Counted from the stretch's first letter, positions 37,460 to 46,490 are shown. The stretch is DNA of 64,000 bases from Lachnospiraceae bacterium (GCA_900771995.1 CAAGQC010000030.1:1-64000), one strand, 5' to 3'. The notes: generated from the letters alone by a model not told the origin. Numbers and translations: made by a program.

Positions 37460-38728
37460 CTATTCACCTGCCTTAATTAATGTTTTGCCGCTTGCGAGCT
37501 GGGAATCCTCATAATCTGCAGCAGCTGTCACTCCGGATATCACTGAGTTTTTGCCTACGCTGATACCGTCAGGAATCACGCTCTTCTCACCGATGGTTAC
37601 AAGTCCGTGGTTGTAAATATGGGGTGCCGTATCGTTCTCTGCTTCTTCGCCGACACCTAATTTTACCTGATTACCCACTACAACATTCTCTGCGATGATC
37701 GCCTTGTTGATCTCACATCCTTCACCGATCTGGGTCTGGTTCATGATAATGGAATCCCGGATCACGGTTCCCTTACCGATCGTAACGCCACAGCCGATGA
37801 CGGAATTGTATACTTCTCCATAGACATCGGAGCCTTCGCCGATGATGCTGCGCTCTACCACGCTGTCGGCAGCAATATAATCGGGGGGCTGGATCTCGCT
37901 CTTGGTATAGATCTTCCAGTATTCCTCATACAGGTTGAATTCCGGTACGATATCGATCAGTTCCATATTGGCCTCCCAATAAGAACTCAAAGTACCTACA
38001 TCCTTCCAATAGCCGGTGAACTCATAAGCGTACAGCGGAGCCCCCTTCTCGTGGCAATAAGGAATGACATGCTTACCGAAATCCAGAGCCGGCTGATCTG
38101 CCATGGCGATCAGGGCTTCCTTCAATGTCTTCCAGTTAAATATGTAAATACCCATACTTGCAAGATTGCTTCTGGGATGTTCCGGTTTCTCTTCGAACTC
38201 GGAGATGCGATGGTTCTCATCTGCAATCATGATACCAAAACGGCTGGCCTCTTCCATGGGAACCGGCATTACCGCAATGGTAACTTCCGCATTGTTGGCC
38301 TTATGGAAATCCAACATCACTTCATAATCCATCTTATAAATATGATCTCCGGAAAGGATCAGCACATACTCTGGATTATAACTCTCCATATACTCCAGGT
38401 TCTGATAGATCGCATTTGCAGTACCGGTATACCATTCACTGTTGGTGCTCTTCTCATAGGGAGGCAGCACGGTCACTCCTCCGATATTACGATCCAGATC
38501 CCAGGGAATACCGATTCCGATATGGGTATTCAGTCTGAGGGGCTGGTACTGTGTCAGTACGCCTACCGTATCCACTCCCGAATTAATACAATTAGAAAGG
38601 GGAAAATCGATAATGCGGTACTTGCCTCCGAATGCAACGGCAGGTTTAGCGACTTTGGATGTCAGTACACCCAGACGGCTTCCCTGTCCTCCAGCCAATA
38701 GCATGGCTATCATTTCTTTCTTAATCAT
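37460..38728 (-). CDS. glgC: Glucose-1-phosphate adenylyltransferase
   Basis: The product of about 422 residues catalyses the first committed step of bacterial glycogen synthesis, making ADP-glucose from glucose-1-phosphate and ATP. It has MLLAGGQGSRLGVLT at the N-terminus, the sugar-phosphate motif with EEKPEHPRS, ILSGDHIYKMDY for the metal site, and a C-terminal hexapeptide beta-helix. The ATG at 38728 follows GAGGTGAGGAT; the longer reading lacks homology. It forms an operon with glgD, and glycogen synthase or branching enzyme genes are not in the window. Confidence 0.96.
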   Translation of the reverse strand: MIKKEMIAMLLAGGQGSRLGVLTSKVAKPAVAFGGKYRIIDFPLSNCINSGVDTVGVLTQYQPLRLNTHIGIGIPWDLDRNIGGVTVLPPYEKSTNSEWYTGTANAIYQNLEYMESYNPEYVLILSGDHIYKMDYEVMLDFHKANNAEVTIAVMPVPMEEASRFGIMIADENHRISEFEEKPEHPRSNLASMGIYIFNWKTLKEALIAMADQPALDFGKHVIPYCHEKGAPLYAYEFTGYWKDVGTLSSYWEANMELIDIVPEFNLYEEYWKIYTKSEIQPPDYIAADSVVERSIIGEGSDVYGEVYNSVIGCGVTIGKGTVIRDSIIMNQTQIGEGCEINKAIIAENVVVGNQVKLGVGEEAENDTAPHIYNHGLVTIGEKSVIPDGISVGKNSVISGVTAAADYEDSQLASGKTLIKAGE

Positions 38729-38846
38729 ATCCTCACCTCTATCTAGCCTTCCACCTGTTGTAATAAATAGTCGCTCGCGGCTATTATCCGATGTATCCAT
38801 CTGTCTCGAAAAAGCGTATGCTCTTTCCTTCGGATGTGATAATCTG

Positions 38847-38875
38847 ATTATAACACATTGCCAAGGGAAAGTGAA
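38847..38875 (-). promoter_or_regulatory. Promoter of glgC-glgD
   Basis: On the minus strand TTCACT (38875-38870) and TATAAT (38852-38847) are 17 bases apart. The leader of about 110 bases includes a small AATAG/CTATT hairpin at 38766-38785. The divergent region 38729-39121 (393 bases) holds this promoter, the murC promoter and AT-rich sequence, with no gene that I can see. Confidence 0.55.
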
Positions 38876-39038
38876 TATTTATTACTAGGTTTTTTTGCCA
38901 TTTTACGATTTTCATATCCATTTTTTACATAATTAGCTTGTCTTTCGTAAGCTTTTTGTTAATTTATACCAACCCTGTCGGGAATGGTTTTGCAAAAAAT
39001 TGTAATCTTACACATTTTTTCAAAATCGTTCCTATGGA

Positions 39039-39067
39039 TTGTTTTTTTTCGTTCCTATGTATATAAT
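39039..39067 (+). promoter_or_regulatory. Promoter of murC
   Basis: TTGTTT (39039-39044) and TATAAT (39062-39067) are 17 bases apart, 54 bases before the murC start. Confidence 0.65.
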
Positions 39068-39121
39068 GTTAATAAGTTCATAATCAGTAATGCAACTACA
39101 TTATATTAAGGAAGTGTCAAT

Positions 39122-40519
39122 ATGTATCAGATAGACTTTAATCACCCCTCGTCCATTTATTTTGTAGGTATCGGTGGTATCAGCATGAGCGGTCTTGCGG
39201 AGATCCTGAAGGATGCCGGTTTCCGCGTGTCCGGTTCCGACCGTTCCAAAAGCCCCCTTACCGAGATTCTCGTTAGAAAGGGGATCAATGTATTTTATGG
39301 ACAACGTGCCGAGAATATTACCGATGATATCGATTGCGTCGTTTTCACCAGTGCGATCCACAAGGATAACCCCGAATATATCGCCACCATGGAGAAAGGG
39401 ATCCCTCATCTCACCAGAGCACAGCTTTTAGGCGAGATCATGCAGAATTACAAGACCCCCATCGCTATCAGCGGTACCCACGGCAAGACCACCACGACTT
39501 CCATGGTCAGCGAGATCCTGCTGCATGCCGGTACGGATCCCACTCTGTCCATCGGCGGAATGTTAAAAAGTATCGGCGGCAACATCCGTGTCGGCAGCAC
39601 GGATCTGTTCGTTACGGAGGCCTGCGAGTATACCAACAGCTTCTTAAGCTTTTTCCCCAAGATCGGCATGATCCTGAATATCGAAGAGGATCATCTGGAC
39701 TTTTTCAAGGATCTGGAGGATATCCGGAACTCCTTCCATAAGTTTGCAAAGCTCCTGCCCGCTGACGGCTGTCTGATCATCAACGGCGCCATCGAACGGT
39801 TGCAGGAGATTACCGGAGATCTGGACTGTCGTGTGATCACCTTTAATAAAGAAGCGATCAACAGTGACGGTTCCGCTGCGGATTATTATCCTTCGGACAT
39901 TACTTATGACGAGTTCGGGCATCCTTCCTTTGTGCTCCACCGGCACGGAGAAGTATCCGGCACCTTTTCCCTGCAGGTTCCCGGAGAGCATAACGTGATC
40001 AATGCCATTGCTTCCATTGCTCTGGCAGACCTGTTGGAGATCGACCGCGGGGTTACCGCACCCGCCCTGCACGGCTTCACCGGCACAGACCGCAGATTCG
40101 AATACAAAGGCACCATCGGCGGGGTTACCATTATCGATGACTACGCCCATCATCCCACGGAAATTGCAGCTACTTTGCATGCAGCGGCCAATTATCCCCA
40201 CAAGACCCTCTGGTGTGTCTTCCAGCCTCACACCTACACCAGAACCAAAGCTTTTATGAAAGATTTCGCCAAATCCTTAAGTCTGGCGGACAAGGTCGTT
40301 CTGGCCGATATTTATGCGGCCCGCGAGACCGATACTCTGGGAATCAGTTCCGAGACTCTGCAGGCGGAGGTCCAGGCGTTGGGACATGAATGTTACTATT
40401 TTCCTTCTTTTAATGAGATTGAAAACTTTTTATTAGAAAATTGCATAAACGGTGACCTGTTGATAACTATGGGTGCCGGAGATGTTGTAAAAATCGGCGA
40501 AAGCCTGCTTGGCAAATAG
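39122..40519 (+). CDS. murC: UDP-N-acetylmuramate--L-alanine ligase
   Basis: The 465-residue cytoplasmic Mur ligase adds L-alanine to UDP-MurNAc, the first peptide step of peptidoglycan synthesis. The N-terminal Rossmann domain has YFVGIGGISMSGLAEIL. The central ATPase has the P-loop ISGTHGKTTTTSMV and the carbamylated-lysine region. The C-terminal domain holds TDRRFEYKG and IDDYAHHPTEI. The length matches the family. It stands alone, not in a division cluster, and ends at a terminator whose arms overlap DnaA-box-like sequences. Confidence 0.97.
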   Translation: MYQIDFNHPSSIYFVGIGGISMSGLAEILKDAGFRVSGSDRSKSPLTEILVRKGINVFYGQRAENITDDIDCVVFTSAIHKDNPEYIATMEKGIPHLTRAQLLGEIMQNYKTPIAISGTHGKTTTTSMVSEILLHAGTDPTLSIGGMLKSIGGNIRVGSTDLFVTEACEYTNSFLSFFPKIGMILNIEEDHLDFFKDLEDIRNSFHKFAKLLPADGCLIINGAIERLQEITGDLDCRVITFNKEAINSDGSAADYYPSDITYDEFGHPSFVLHRHGEVSGTFSLQVPGEHNVINAIASIALADLLEIDRGVTAPALHGFTGTDRRFEYKGTIGGVTIIDDYAHHPTEIAATLHAAANYPHKTLWCVFQPHTYTRTKAFMKDFAKSLSLADKVVLADIYAARETDTLGISSETLQAEVQALGHECYYFPSFNEIENFLLENCINGDLLITMGAGDVVKIGESLLGK

Positions 40520-40689
40520 TTGTCCACATTATCCACAGAGAAGGATGGGGATTATCCCCTCCTTCCCTGTGGATATTTTATTCTTTTCCTGTGGATAATT
40601 TCCTGTCGTATTTTGACGATCATTTGCCTGTATATAAGGATTTTCCGGTACATCGTTTTCTAATATCCACAATATCCACCGTTTCCACA
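40520..40689. promoter_or_regulatory. Cluster of DnaA-box-like 9-mers
   Basis: In 170 bases I count TTGTCCACA (40520), TTATCCACA (40529), TGTGGATAT (40568), TGTGGATAA (40590), ATATCCACA (40663), ATATCCACC (40672) and GTTTCCACA (40681). Two match the bacterial DnaA consensus perfectly and the others differ at one to three positions. They lie just upstream of the dnaD-like and dnaC-like genes. Two also form arms of the murC terminator, so not all need be functional. The gap from 40520 to 40824 contains nothing else that I can identify. Confidence 0.5.
40533..40587 (+). terminator. Terminator of murC
   Basis: A long nearly perfect hairpin has CCACAG, GAAGGA and GGGG in the left arm and CCCC, TCCTTC and CTGTGG in the right, separated by single-base bulges. 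It is followed by the T-rich ATATTTTATTCTTTT. It starts 14 bases after the murC stop. Confidence 0.8.
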
Positions 40690-40824
40690 TTTTAACCATA
40701 GAGGCCGCAAGCCCAGTGTTTACAAGGTTTTCCGGCAAATTGACTATTTTCTTTTCCCAAGTCTTATGCTATACTTGGTCTTACTTTGAAAAAGGAACGA
40801 TTGTGAAAGAAGGTATTGTGTGTT

Positions 40825-41934
40825 ATGGCACGGATAGCGCTCTATAAAGATAATTATGCAGATTCTACGGTAGTATCCAATCTGTTTATTGATGAATATA
40901 TGAAGGATGCCAACGACGCACAGCTGAAGGTCTATTTCTATCTGCTGCGCATGCTGAATGCGGATCAGGCTATCAGTGTGTCCGGAATTGCGGACAAGTT
41001 CAACCACACGGAGAAAGACGTGATCCGTGCACTGAAATACTGGGAGAAGCAGGAGATTCTGGATCTGGATTTCGATGACAACAAGACGCTGGTGGGAATC
41101 CATCTTCGCGATCTGAGCGCTCAGGCTGCCCCCGCCCCCCAGCATAATGTTCTGCTGACTTCCGGTCCTGCACAGATGCCGAATACCGGTGTCGGTGTTT
41201 CCATGGTCACTCCAACCACATCCCAGGCTGCTGTGGCAATACAGGAGGCACCGCAGGAAACAGTCCACAGCTATACCAAGCCCGCTTATTCCCTGGATCA
41301 GTTACGGGAATTCAAGGAACGGGAAGAGACTTCCCAGCTTCTTTTTATTGCAGAAGCCTATATCGGTAAGCCTCTGACTCCCTCCGAGATCAAGACGATC
41401 CTGTTTTTCACCGATGTGCTGCATTTCTCGGAAGATCTGATCGATTATCTGTTACAGTACTGTGTGGAGCGCGGTAAAAAGGATTTCAAATACATAGAAA
41501 AAGTCGCTGTCAACTGGGCAGAGGAAGGAATCACCACCCCGAAGCAGGCGCAGAAATTCTCCACCCGCTACGACAGAAGCGTATATTCTATTATGAACAG
41601 CCTGGGACGCAGCACCTCTCCCACAGCGAAGGAGCTGGAGTTCATCAACCGCTGGACCAGAGACTACGGTTTCAGCACGGACATTATACTGGAAGCCTGT
41701 GAGCGCAGTTCTCTGGCTACGGACAAGCACCGTTTTGAATACGCGGAAGGGATCCTGAACAGCTGGAAGCAGGCCAACGTACATCACAAGACTGATATTC
41801 AGCAGATAGATGCTTCTTATCAGAAGAAAAAGGCTGCGAAGCCGGCTCCTGCGGCATCTTCCAACCGCTTCACGCAGTTCACCCAGAACAGCTATGACTT
41901 TGCCGCTCTGGAAAAAGAGATCTTAAGCAATTAA
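40825..41934 (+). CDS. DnaD-domain replication initiation protein
   Basis: The product of about 369 residues has a winged-helix N-terminal domain (about residues 10-90, including LKVYFYLLRMLNADQ and HTEKDVIRALKYWEKQEIL). A Gln/Pro/Thr-rich linker follows, then a C-terminal DnaB_2/DnaD domain (about 155-240). A second similar helical unit (about 260-330) follows with FINRWTRDYGFSTDIILEAC. DnaD-like proteins help load the replicative helicase in Firmicutes. The ATG at 40825 is preferred to an upstream TTG. It is 32 bases from the dnaC-like gene, so the pair is an operon. Confidence 0.88.
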   Translation: MARIALYKDNYADSTVVSNLFIDEYMKDANDAQLKVYFYLLRMLNADQAISVSGIADKFNHTEKDVIRALKYWEKQEILDLDFDDNKTLVGIHLRDLSAQAAPAPQHNVLLTSGPAQMPNTGVGVSMVTPTTSQAAVAIQEAPQETVHSYTKPAYSLDQLREFKEREETSQLLFIAEAYIGKPLTPSEIKTILFFTDVLHFSEDLIDYLLQYCVERGKKDFKYIEKVAVNWAEEGITTPKQAQKFSTRYDRSVYSIMNSLGRSTSPTAKELEFINRWTRDYGFSTDIILEACERSSLATDKHRFEYAEGILNSWKQANVHHKTDIQQIDASYQKKKAAKPAPAASSNRFTQFTQNSYDFAALEKEILSN

Positions 41935-41966
41935 TACGAATATTTACAGGCAAAGGGGAGCATACC

Positions 41967-42959
41967 GTGTCACTGACGAACGCACAATACAATTCCATTA
42001 TGAAGGGCTACGAACAGACCAGAGACCGCAACCGTCACCTGGCGGAGCAGCGCCGTCTCGAAGTCTATGCAAAACTTCCGGAATACGGCAGACTGGACGA
42101 ATCCGTCGGAGAACTGTCTGTGGCTCAGGCAAGGCTTTTATTAAACGGCGACGATGAGGCGCTTACCCGACTGCGTTCCTCTCTGAAAGAGATCTCCCGC
42201 AGGAAAAAGGAATTGCTCACCTCTGCCGGATATCCCGCAGATTATCTGGAACCGGTCTACGATTGTCCCGACTGCAAAGATACCGGTTATATCGACAGTG
42301 AAGACGGACTTCGTCAAAAATGTCATTGCTTCCATCAGCAGGAACTGGATATTCTCTATGAGCAGTCCCATATCCGGGATATGATCGCTTCCGAGAATTT
42401 TTCCAACCTGTCTTACGAATACTATCAGGGTGCGGATCTTGCGCATTTTCGAAAATGCGTGGATGTATGTCACAATTTTGTACAAAACTTCAAACAAGAC
42501 TACCACAATTTATTCTTTTATGGTACAGTAGGTACTGGCAAAAGCTTTTTGTCGGGATGTATCGCCAGTGAATTACTGGAAAGCGGTCATTCCGTGATCT
42601 ATTTCAGTGCTTCCGGGTTATTTGACACCCTTGCCCGTTATGCCTTTGACAGCAGGGCGAAGGAAGCTCTTTCCGGATTTTACGAGGATCTGTATCACTG
42701 TGATCTTCTGATCATAGATGACCTCGGTACCGAGATGACCAATACTTTCGTGGCTTCCCAGCTGTTCTCCTGTCTGAATGAGAGACATCTGCGGAAAAAT
42801 GCCACCATCATCTCCACGAACTTAAGTCTGGAAGAATTGCGTGACCGGTATTCCGACCGGGTATTTTCCCGTATCACCAGTCATTACGATCTGTGCAAGC
42901 TGACCGGTCCCGATATCCGTATGTGCAAAAAGCGTATGCAGAACGCATCTGACAATTAA
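41967..42959 (+). CDS. DnaC/DnaI-like helicase loader ATPase
   Basis: The 330-residue AAA+ protein of the DnaC/IstB type has an N-terminal coiled region, then a zinc-like cluster (YDCPDCKDTGYI with CHC shortly after, about 93-115). The ATPase that follows has Walker A YGTVGTGKSFLSGC and Walker B LLIIDDLGTE, a sensor region IISTNLSLEEL and an Arg-finger segment DRVFSRI. It is expected to load the replicative helicase with the DnaD-like partner. The start is GTG behind AAAGGGGAG. The chromosomal setting argues against a transposon IstB. Confidence 0.9.
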   Translation: MSLTNAQYNSIMKGYEQTRDRNRHLAEQRRLEVYAKLPEYGRLDESVGELSVAQARLLLNGDDEALTRLRSSLKEISRRKKELLTSAGYPADYLEPVYDCPDCKDTGYIDSEDGLRQKCHCFHQQELDILYEQSHIRDMIASENFSNLSYEYYQGADLAHFRKCVDVCHNFVQNFKQDYHNLFFYGTVGTGKSFLSGCIASELLESGHSVIYFSASGLFDTLARYAFDSRAKEALSGFYEDLYHCDLLIIDDLGTEMTNTFVASQLFSCLNERHLRKNATIISTNLSLEELRDRYSDRVFSRITSHYDLCKLTGPDIRMCKKRMQNASDN

Positions 42960-43012
42960 TCATTTGTTTGTAACAGAACAGTATACAGAATCAGAAAGTG
43001 AGGATCACCCCA

Positions 43013-44197
43013 ATGGCGAATCGTGAAGAAAAAAGAAATCTGGAGACTATCCCTGTCGGCTCTCTGGGCATCATTTCCCTGCCCGGCTGTAAGCCCTTAG
43101 GCGAAAAGGTAGACCAGTATCTTGTAAAATGGAGAGCAGAGAGAGAAAGCGAGCACAAAGAATCTCTGGCCTTTGCTGGTTACCAGAGAGAGTCCTATCT
43201 CCTGGATGCCAAAGTACCCCGTTTCGGTTCCGGTGAAGCAAAGGGACAGATTCTGGAATCTGTCCGCGGTACCGACCTCTATCTGTTAGTAGATGTATTG
43301 AACTATTCCATGACCTATTCCCTGTGCGGTAATGAGAACCATATGTCTCCCGACGATCACTATCAGGATCTGAAGCGTATCATCGCTGCTGTCGGCGGTA
43401 AGGCTCGTCGTATCACCGTCATCATGCCTTTCCTATACGAGAGCCGTCAGCACAAGAGAACTTCCCGTGAGTCTCTGGACTGCGCCCTGGCGTTACAGGA
43501 GCTGGTAAGCATGGGTGTAGATAACATCATCACTTTCGATGCTCACGATCCCCGTGTCCAGAATGCCATTCCTCTGCACGGTTTCGAGACCGTACAGCCC
43601 GCATATCAGTTCATCAAGGGGTTGCTTCGCAACGTGAAGGATCTGCAGCTGGATTCCAGCCACATGATGGTCATCAGTCCGGATGAAGGCGGTATGGGAC
43701 GTGCTATCTACATCGCCAACGTTCTCGGTCTGGATATGGGTATGTTCTATAAGAGAAGAGACTATACCAAGATCGTCAATGGCCGTAACCCTATCGTGGC
43801 TCATGAATTTCTGGGTACCAGCGTAGAGGGCAAGGACATGATCATCATCGACGATATGATTTCCTCCGGTGAGAGCATGCTGGAGGTTGCCGCCGCCCTG
43901 AAGGAGCGCAAGGCCAACAAGATCTTCGTCTTCTCCACCTTCGGTCTCTTCACCAACGGTCTGGACAAGTTCGATAAGGCTTACGAGAACGGCATCATCG
44001 ATAAGGTACTGACCACCAACCTGATCTACCAGACTCCGGAACTGCTCCAGAGAGAATGGTACATTAACTGCGATATGAGCAAATATATCGCTTACATCAT
44101 CGATACTTTAAACCATGATTCTTCCATCAGTGATCTGTTGAATCCGAACGAAAGAATTCAGAATATCGTTGCAAAATACAAGAAGGGTGAGCTGTAA
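43013..44197 (+). CDS. prs: Ribose-phosphate pyrophosphokinase, long clostridial type
   Basis: The enzyme makes PRPP from ribose-5-phosphate and ATP for nucleotide, histidine and NAD synthesis. The 394 residues exceed the usual 315 because of an N-terminal extension of about 70. The core has YESRQHKRTSRES (catalytic flexible loop), TFDAHDPRVQNAI, and the PRPP loop IIIDDMISSGESM. The ATG at 43013 follows GTGAGGATC; an upstream GTG is less likely because it is that ribosome site. It lies downstream of the helicase loader with a 53-base gap and ends at a terminator. Confidence 0.94.
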   Translation: MANREEKRNLETIPVGSLGIISLPGCKPLGEKVDQYLVKWRAERESEHKESLAFAGYQRESYLLDAKVPRFGSGEAKGQILESVRGTDLYLLVDVLNYSMTYSLCGNENHMSPDDHYQDLKRIIAAVGGKARRITVIMPFLYESRQHKRTSRESLDCALALQELVSMGVDNIITFDAHDPRVQNAIPLHGFETVQPAYQFIKGLLRNVKDLQLDSSHMMVISPDEGGMGRAIYIANVLGLDMGMFYKRRDYTKIVNGRNPIVAHEFLGTSVEGKDMIIIDDMISSGESMLEVAAALKERKANKIFVFSTFGLFTNGLDKFDKAYENGIIDKVLTTNLIYQTPELLQREWYINCDMSKYIAYIIDTLNHDSSISDLLNPNERIQNIVAKYKKGEL

Positions 44198-44215
44198 AGC
44201 TCACCCTTTTCTTTG
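44183..44215 (+). terminator. Terminator of prs
   Basis: An 11-base perfect stem (44183-44193 with 44198-44208) has a GTAA loop that contains most of the stop codon, followed by TTTTCTTTG. Confidence 0.9.
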
Positions 44216-44222
44216 TCTATAA

Positions 44223-44675
44223 CTATATGGCTCCCAGTGCGGAAATCAAAGAGCCGATGATAATGCAGAAGTCGGAACAGTTGAACACAATCTTACGAAA
44301 TCCCTGCCACTTCACAGGAAAGCTTACATAATCCACCACATATCCTCTGCGGAGGCGGTCATAAGTATTGCTGAATGCGCCGCCTAACAGCAATGACAGT
44401 CCCAGTCGCAGCAGATTGTTGCCGTGGCGTCCCAGACTCACAACAAATACCAGCGTCAATAGCACAGTGAAAGCCAGTGAGATAGCTGCCACCAGACGTC
44501 TTCGCTTCTGTCCGGCATTCAGCATCATGCCTTTGTTATGATGCTTGCGGATCATAAGTTTTCCTCTGCAGATTACTCGTTCTTCCCGCTCGTCCACATG
44601 TGACTCTATGTAATTTTTTAAGAAGAAGTCTCCCCAGAAAATTCCTGCCAATATCACAAGGCATACCACTGTCAT
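44223..44675 (-). CDS. Divergent signal peptidase II (LspA-like)
   Basis: The 150-residue protein has four hydrophobic segments. Lipoprotein signal peptidases are membrane aspartyl proteases. The first conserved block (GGAFSNTYDRLRRGYVVDYV) holds one Asp at TYDR, and the second is FNCSDFCIIIG. The usual GGAxGNxxDR reads GGAFSNTYDR, and FNVAD reads FNCSD, so the two catalytic Asp residues are kept with altered surroundings. HHNKGMMLNAG resembles the N-x-G-x-x-F loop. It could be a second LspA or a derivative with other substrates. It is 46 bases downstream of the XRE-type membrane regulator. Confidence 0.75.
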   Translation of the reverse strand: MTVVCLVILAGIFWGDFFLKNYIESHVDEREERVICRGKLMIRKHHNKGMMLNAGQKRRRLVAAISLAFTVLLTLVFVVSLGRHGNNLLRLGLSLLLGGAFSNTYDRLRRGYVVDYVSFPVKWQGFRKIVFNCSDFCIIIGSLISALGAI

Positions 44676-44721
44676 ATGTTCCGCTCCTTTTCACGCCGTC
44701 CGTATTCCCCTTGCAATCCAC

Positions 44722-45717
44722 TTATTCGTGCTCTGCTTTCCGATTCTTGATCTTCAAAAACGCCAGAAGTGCCCCATACAATACTCCGGCCACAGGCCAT
44801 ACAACCCAAGTAATGTCCCAGCGCATCGTCGGCAGGCTGATGCCCAGATAAACCGCCGTCCAGACACACCAGTAAATTGCTGTCACATGCTCATACTTCC
44901 GGTTGACCGCCTTATTTTCCACCGTATAGTCCCCCTCCTGAAGCAATTTTTGAAAACCTCCCCAGATAATGCCGGACCGCACGAACAGCCACACAGCGGC
45001 TGCTACTATCATCAACAGGACATCTGTGGCAAGGATTACCGCATAGCCATTATCCCCGAAGAAAACAGATACCACCAGCAGAGGTACTGCTCCCAGGATG
45101 CACAATACCACACCCAGAGTAATACAGATCCGATAGATTCCCGCAAAGGTCTCTTTTGCTTTTTCCACGATTCCGGACACCCCATATTGCAGTGTCAGCT
45201 TTTCTTTTTCCAGATATTCATATTTTTTGTAGGGAATTCCGGTAAGAAGAAATACCGCCACCGCAACTGTCACCATCAGCAGCAGAACAATCACACCGAT
45301 TCCACACGCAACAGCTTCCGTAAGCGGACCTCTTCCGGCAGCCGCCATTCCTGCCAGCCACAACAGCACAGCAGGGGACACCACACACAGAGACACCGCT
45401 GGAGCAATCCGGGCAGCATATTTTTTCGTAGCTTCCAGGAAAGTATTGGCTTCCTCCACCGTGACCACTCTTCCCTCTGTGATCTCCGGTGCCATTTCTT
45501 CGGCAAACTCCGCCTCTTCTATTTCATCTTTTAGCAGGTAATCCGTGGTAACACCGAACAACTGGCTCATATTCACGATACGTTCCAGATCGGGAATGGA
45601 GGCTCCGCTCTCCCATTTGGATACCGACTGTCTGGAAATATCCAGCCGTTCTGCCAGATCCTCCTGAGACCATCCGCTTTTCTTACGCAGCATCATAATT
45701 TTTTCTGACAGGATCAT
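44722..45717 (-). CDS. XRE-type regulator with C-terminal membrane domain
   Basis: The 331-residue protein starts with a helix-turn-helix of the XRE family (KIMMLRKKSGWSQEDLAERL, then DISRQSVSKWES). A linker and about six hydrophobic helices (from about residue 105 to 310) follow. Proteins with this pairing sense the membrane or transport state and regulate adjacent genes. The ligand is unknown. The downstream LspA-like gene is on the same strand, so they may be co-regulated. Confidence 0.82.
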   Translation of the reverse strand: MILSEKIMMLRKKSGWSQEDLAERLDISRQSVSKWESGASIPDLERIVNMSQLFGVTTDYLLKDEIEEAEFAEEMAPEITEGRVVTVEEANTFLEATKKYAARIAPAVSLCVVSPAVLLWLAGMAAAGRGPLTEAVACGIGVIVLLLMVTVAVAVFLLTGIPYKKYEYLEKEKLTLQYGVSGIVEKAKETFAGIYRICITLGVVLCILGAVPLLVVSVFFGDNGYAVILATDVLLMIVAAAVWLFVRSGIIWGGFQKLLQEGDYTVENKAVNRKYEHVTAIYWCVWTAVYLGISLPTMRWDITWVVWPVAGVLYGALLAFLKIKNRKAEHE

Positions 45718-45783
45718 TTTTCATTCTCTCTTTCTTTTTGATATGTTTTCCTGTGCACAGATCTCGTCGACATGAAAAATCAT

Positions 45784-45836
45784 AACAAAAGAGCCGGTTG
45801 ACAACTACCAAGCGTCCTTGTAATTTTGTCAACTGG
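45784..45836 (-). terminator. Terminator of the M28 peptidase/GNAT unit
   Basis: CCGGTTGACAA (45794-45804) and TTGTCAACTGG (45826-45836) pair with one mismatch. On the minus strand the hairpin is followed by CTCTTTTGTT. It lies between the GNAT stop and the XRE gene. Confidence 0.7.
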
Positions 45837-45854
45837 CAGTTGCAATTCCTGTAT

Positions 45855-46490
45855 TTACTGCACTTCCCGGATCAGGCAGTACTGTTTCAGGGGAAAATTC
45901 TTCTCCATCACGCCGTATACCTTGAATCCGAACTTTTCATAGAATTCCACATTTTTCGGATTATGTGTCTCCAGAGAAATCATCAGTTTGTGCTTCTGGG
46001 CATAGTCAATAGCTTCCTCCAGAAGTTCCGCCGCGATCCCGTGGTGCTGCATGGTGGGATCCACCGCCAAATAGATAATATGCAGACGCTGATTCTGGTG
46101 CAGCTGATCCGTCCAGCTGGAGTTCAGATAATCCTCACCTTTCATAAAATTCCGGAAGGTCTTCAGAGAGGGGTCCTCCCTGATCAGATAGGAATCGGTC
46201 TGTAATGCTGCCAATGCCTCCGTAAAATAAAACTGAAATACATTGTAGGGCTCTGCCTCATCCGATACCACCAATACACTGTTCAGATCCGCACTGTCTG
46301 CGAAAATCTCACAGGTGGCATAGAATTCATCCATGTCACATTTGAACAGTTCCGGCATTAAATGTCTGCGGATCTCGGGATCCGGTATCAGTGTCTCATA
46401 CAAGGGATCGTGTGCAAAACACTGGTTCAGCATCTTCTCCACCTTCGGAAGATCTTCCTTCTGCACACGATATAACTTATCACTTTCCAT
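45855..46490 (-). CDS. GNAT-family acetyltransferase
   Basis: The product of about 211 residues has the acetyl-CoA binding region of the GNAT fold near its C-terminus: LHIIYLAVDPTMQHHGIAAE, LLEEAIDYAQKHKLMISLET and then NVEFYEKFGFKVYG. The substrate is unknown. The ATG at 46490 is preferred over a TTG start at 46526 because it gives a short clean gap from the M28 stop (46516). It is the last gene of the M28 unit. Confidence 0.83.
   Translation of the reverse strand: MESDKLYRVQKEDLPKVEKMLNQCFAHDPLYETLIPDPEIRRHLMPELFKCDMDEFYATCEIFADSADLNSVLVVSDEAEPYNVFQFYFTEALAALQTDSYLIREDPSLKTFRNFMKGEDYLNSSWTDQLHQNQRLHIIYLAVDPTMQHHGIAAELLEEAIDYAQKHKLMISLETHNPKNVEFYEKFGFKVYGVMEKNFPLKQYCLIREVQ

Noticed and set aside
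40520..40689. Chromosomal replication origin
   Set aside because: DnaA-like boxes are present, but dnaA, dnaN and an evident AT-rich unwinding element were not found in the window, so only a regulatory or titration role is proposed.
41967..42959. IstB-type transposon helper protein
   Set aside because: The ATPase resembles IstB, but no transposase or inverted repeats are near and the gene pairs with a dnaD-like gene, so a helicase loader is the better reading.
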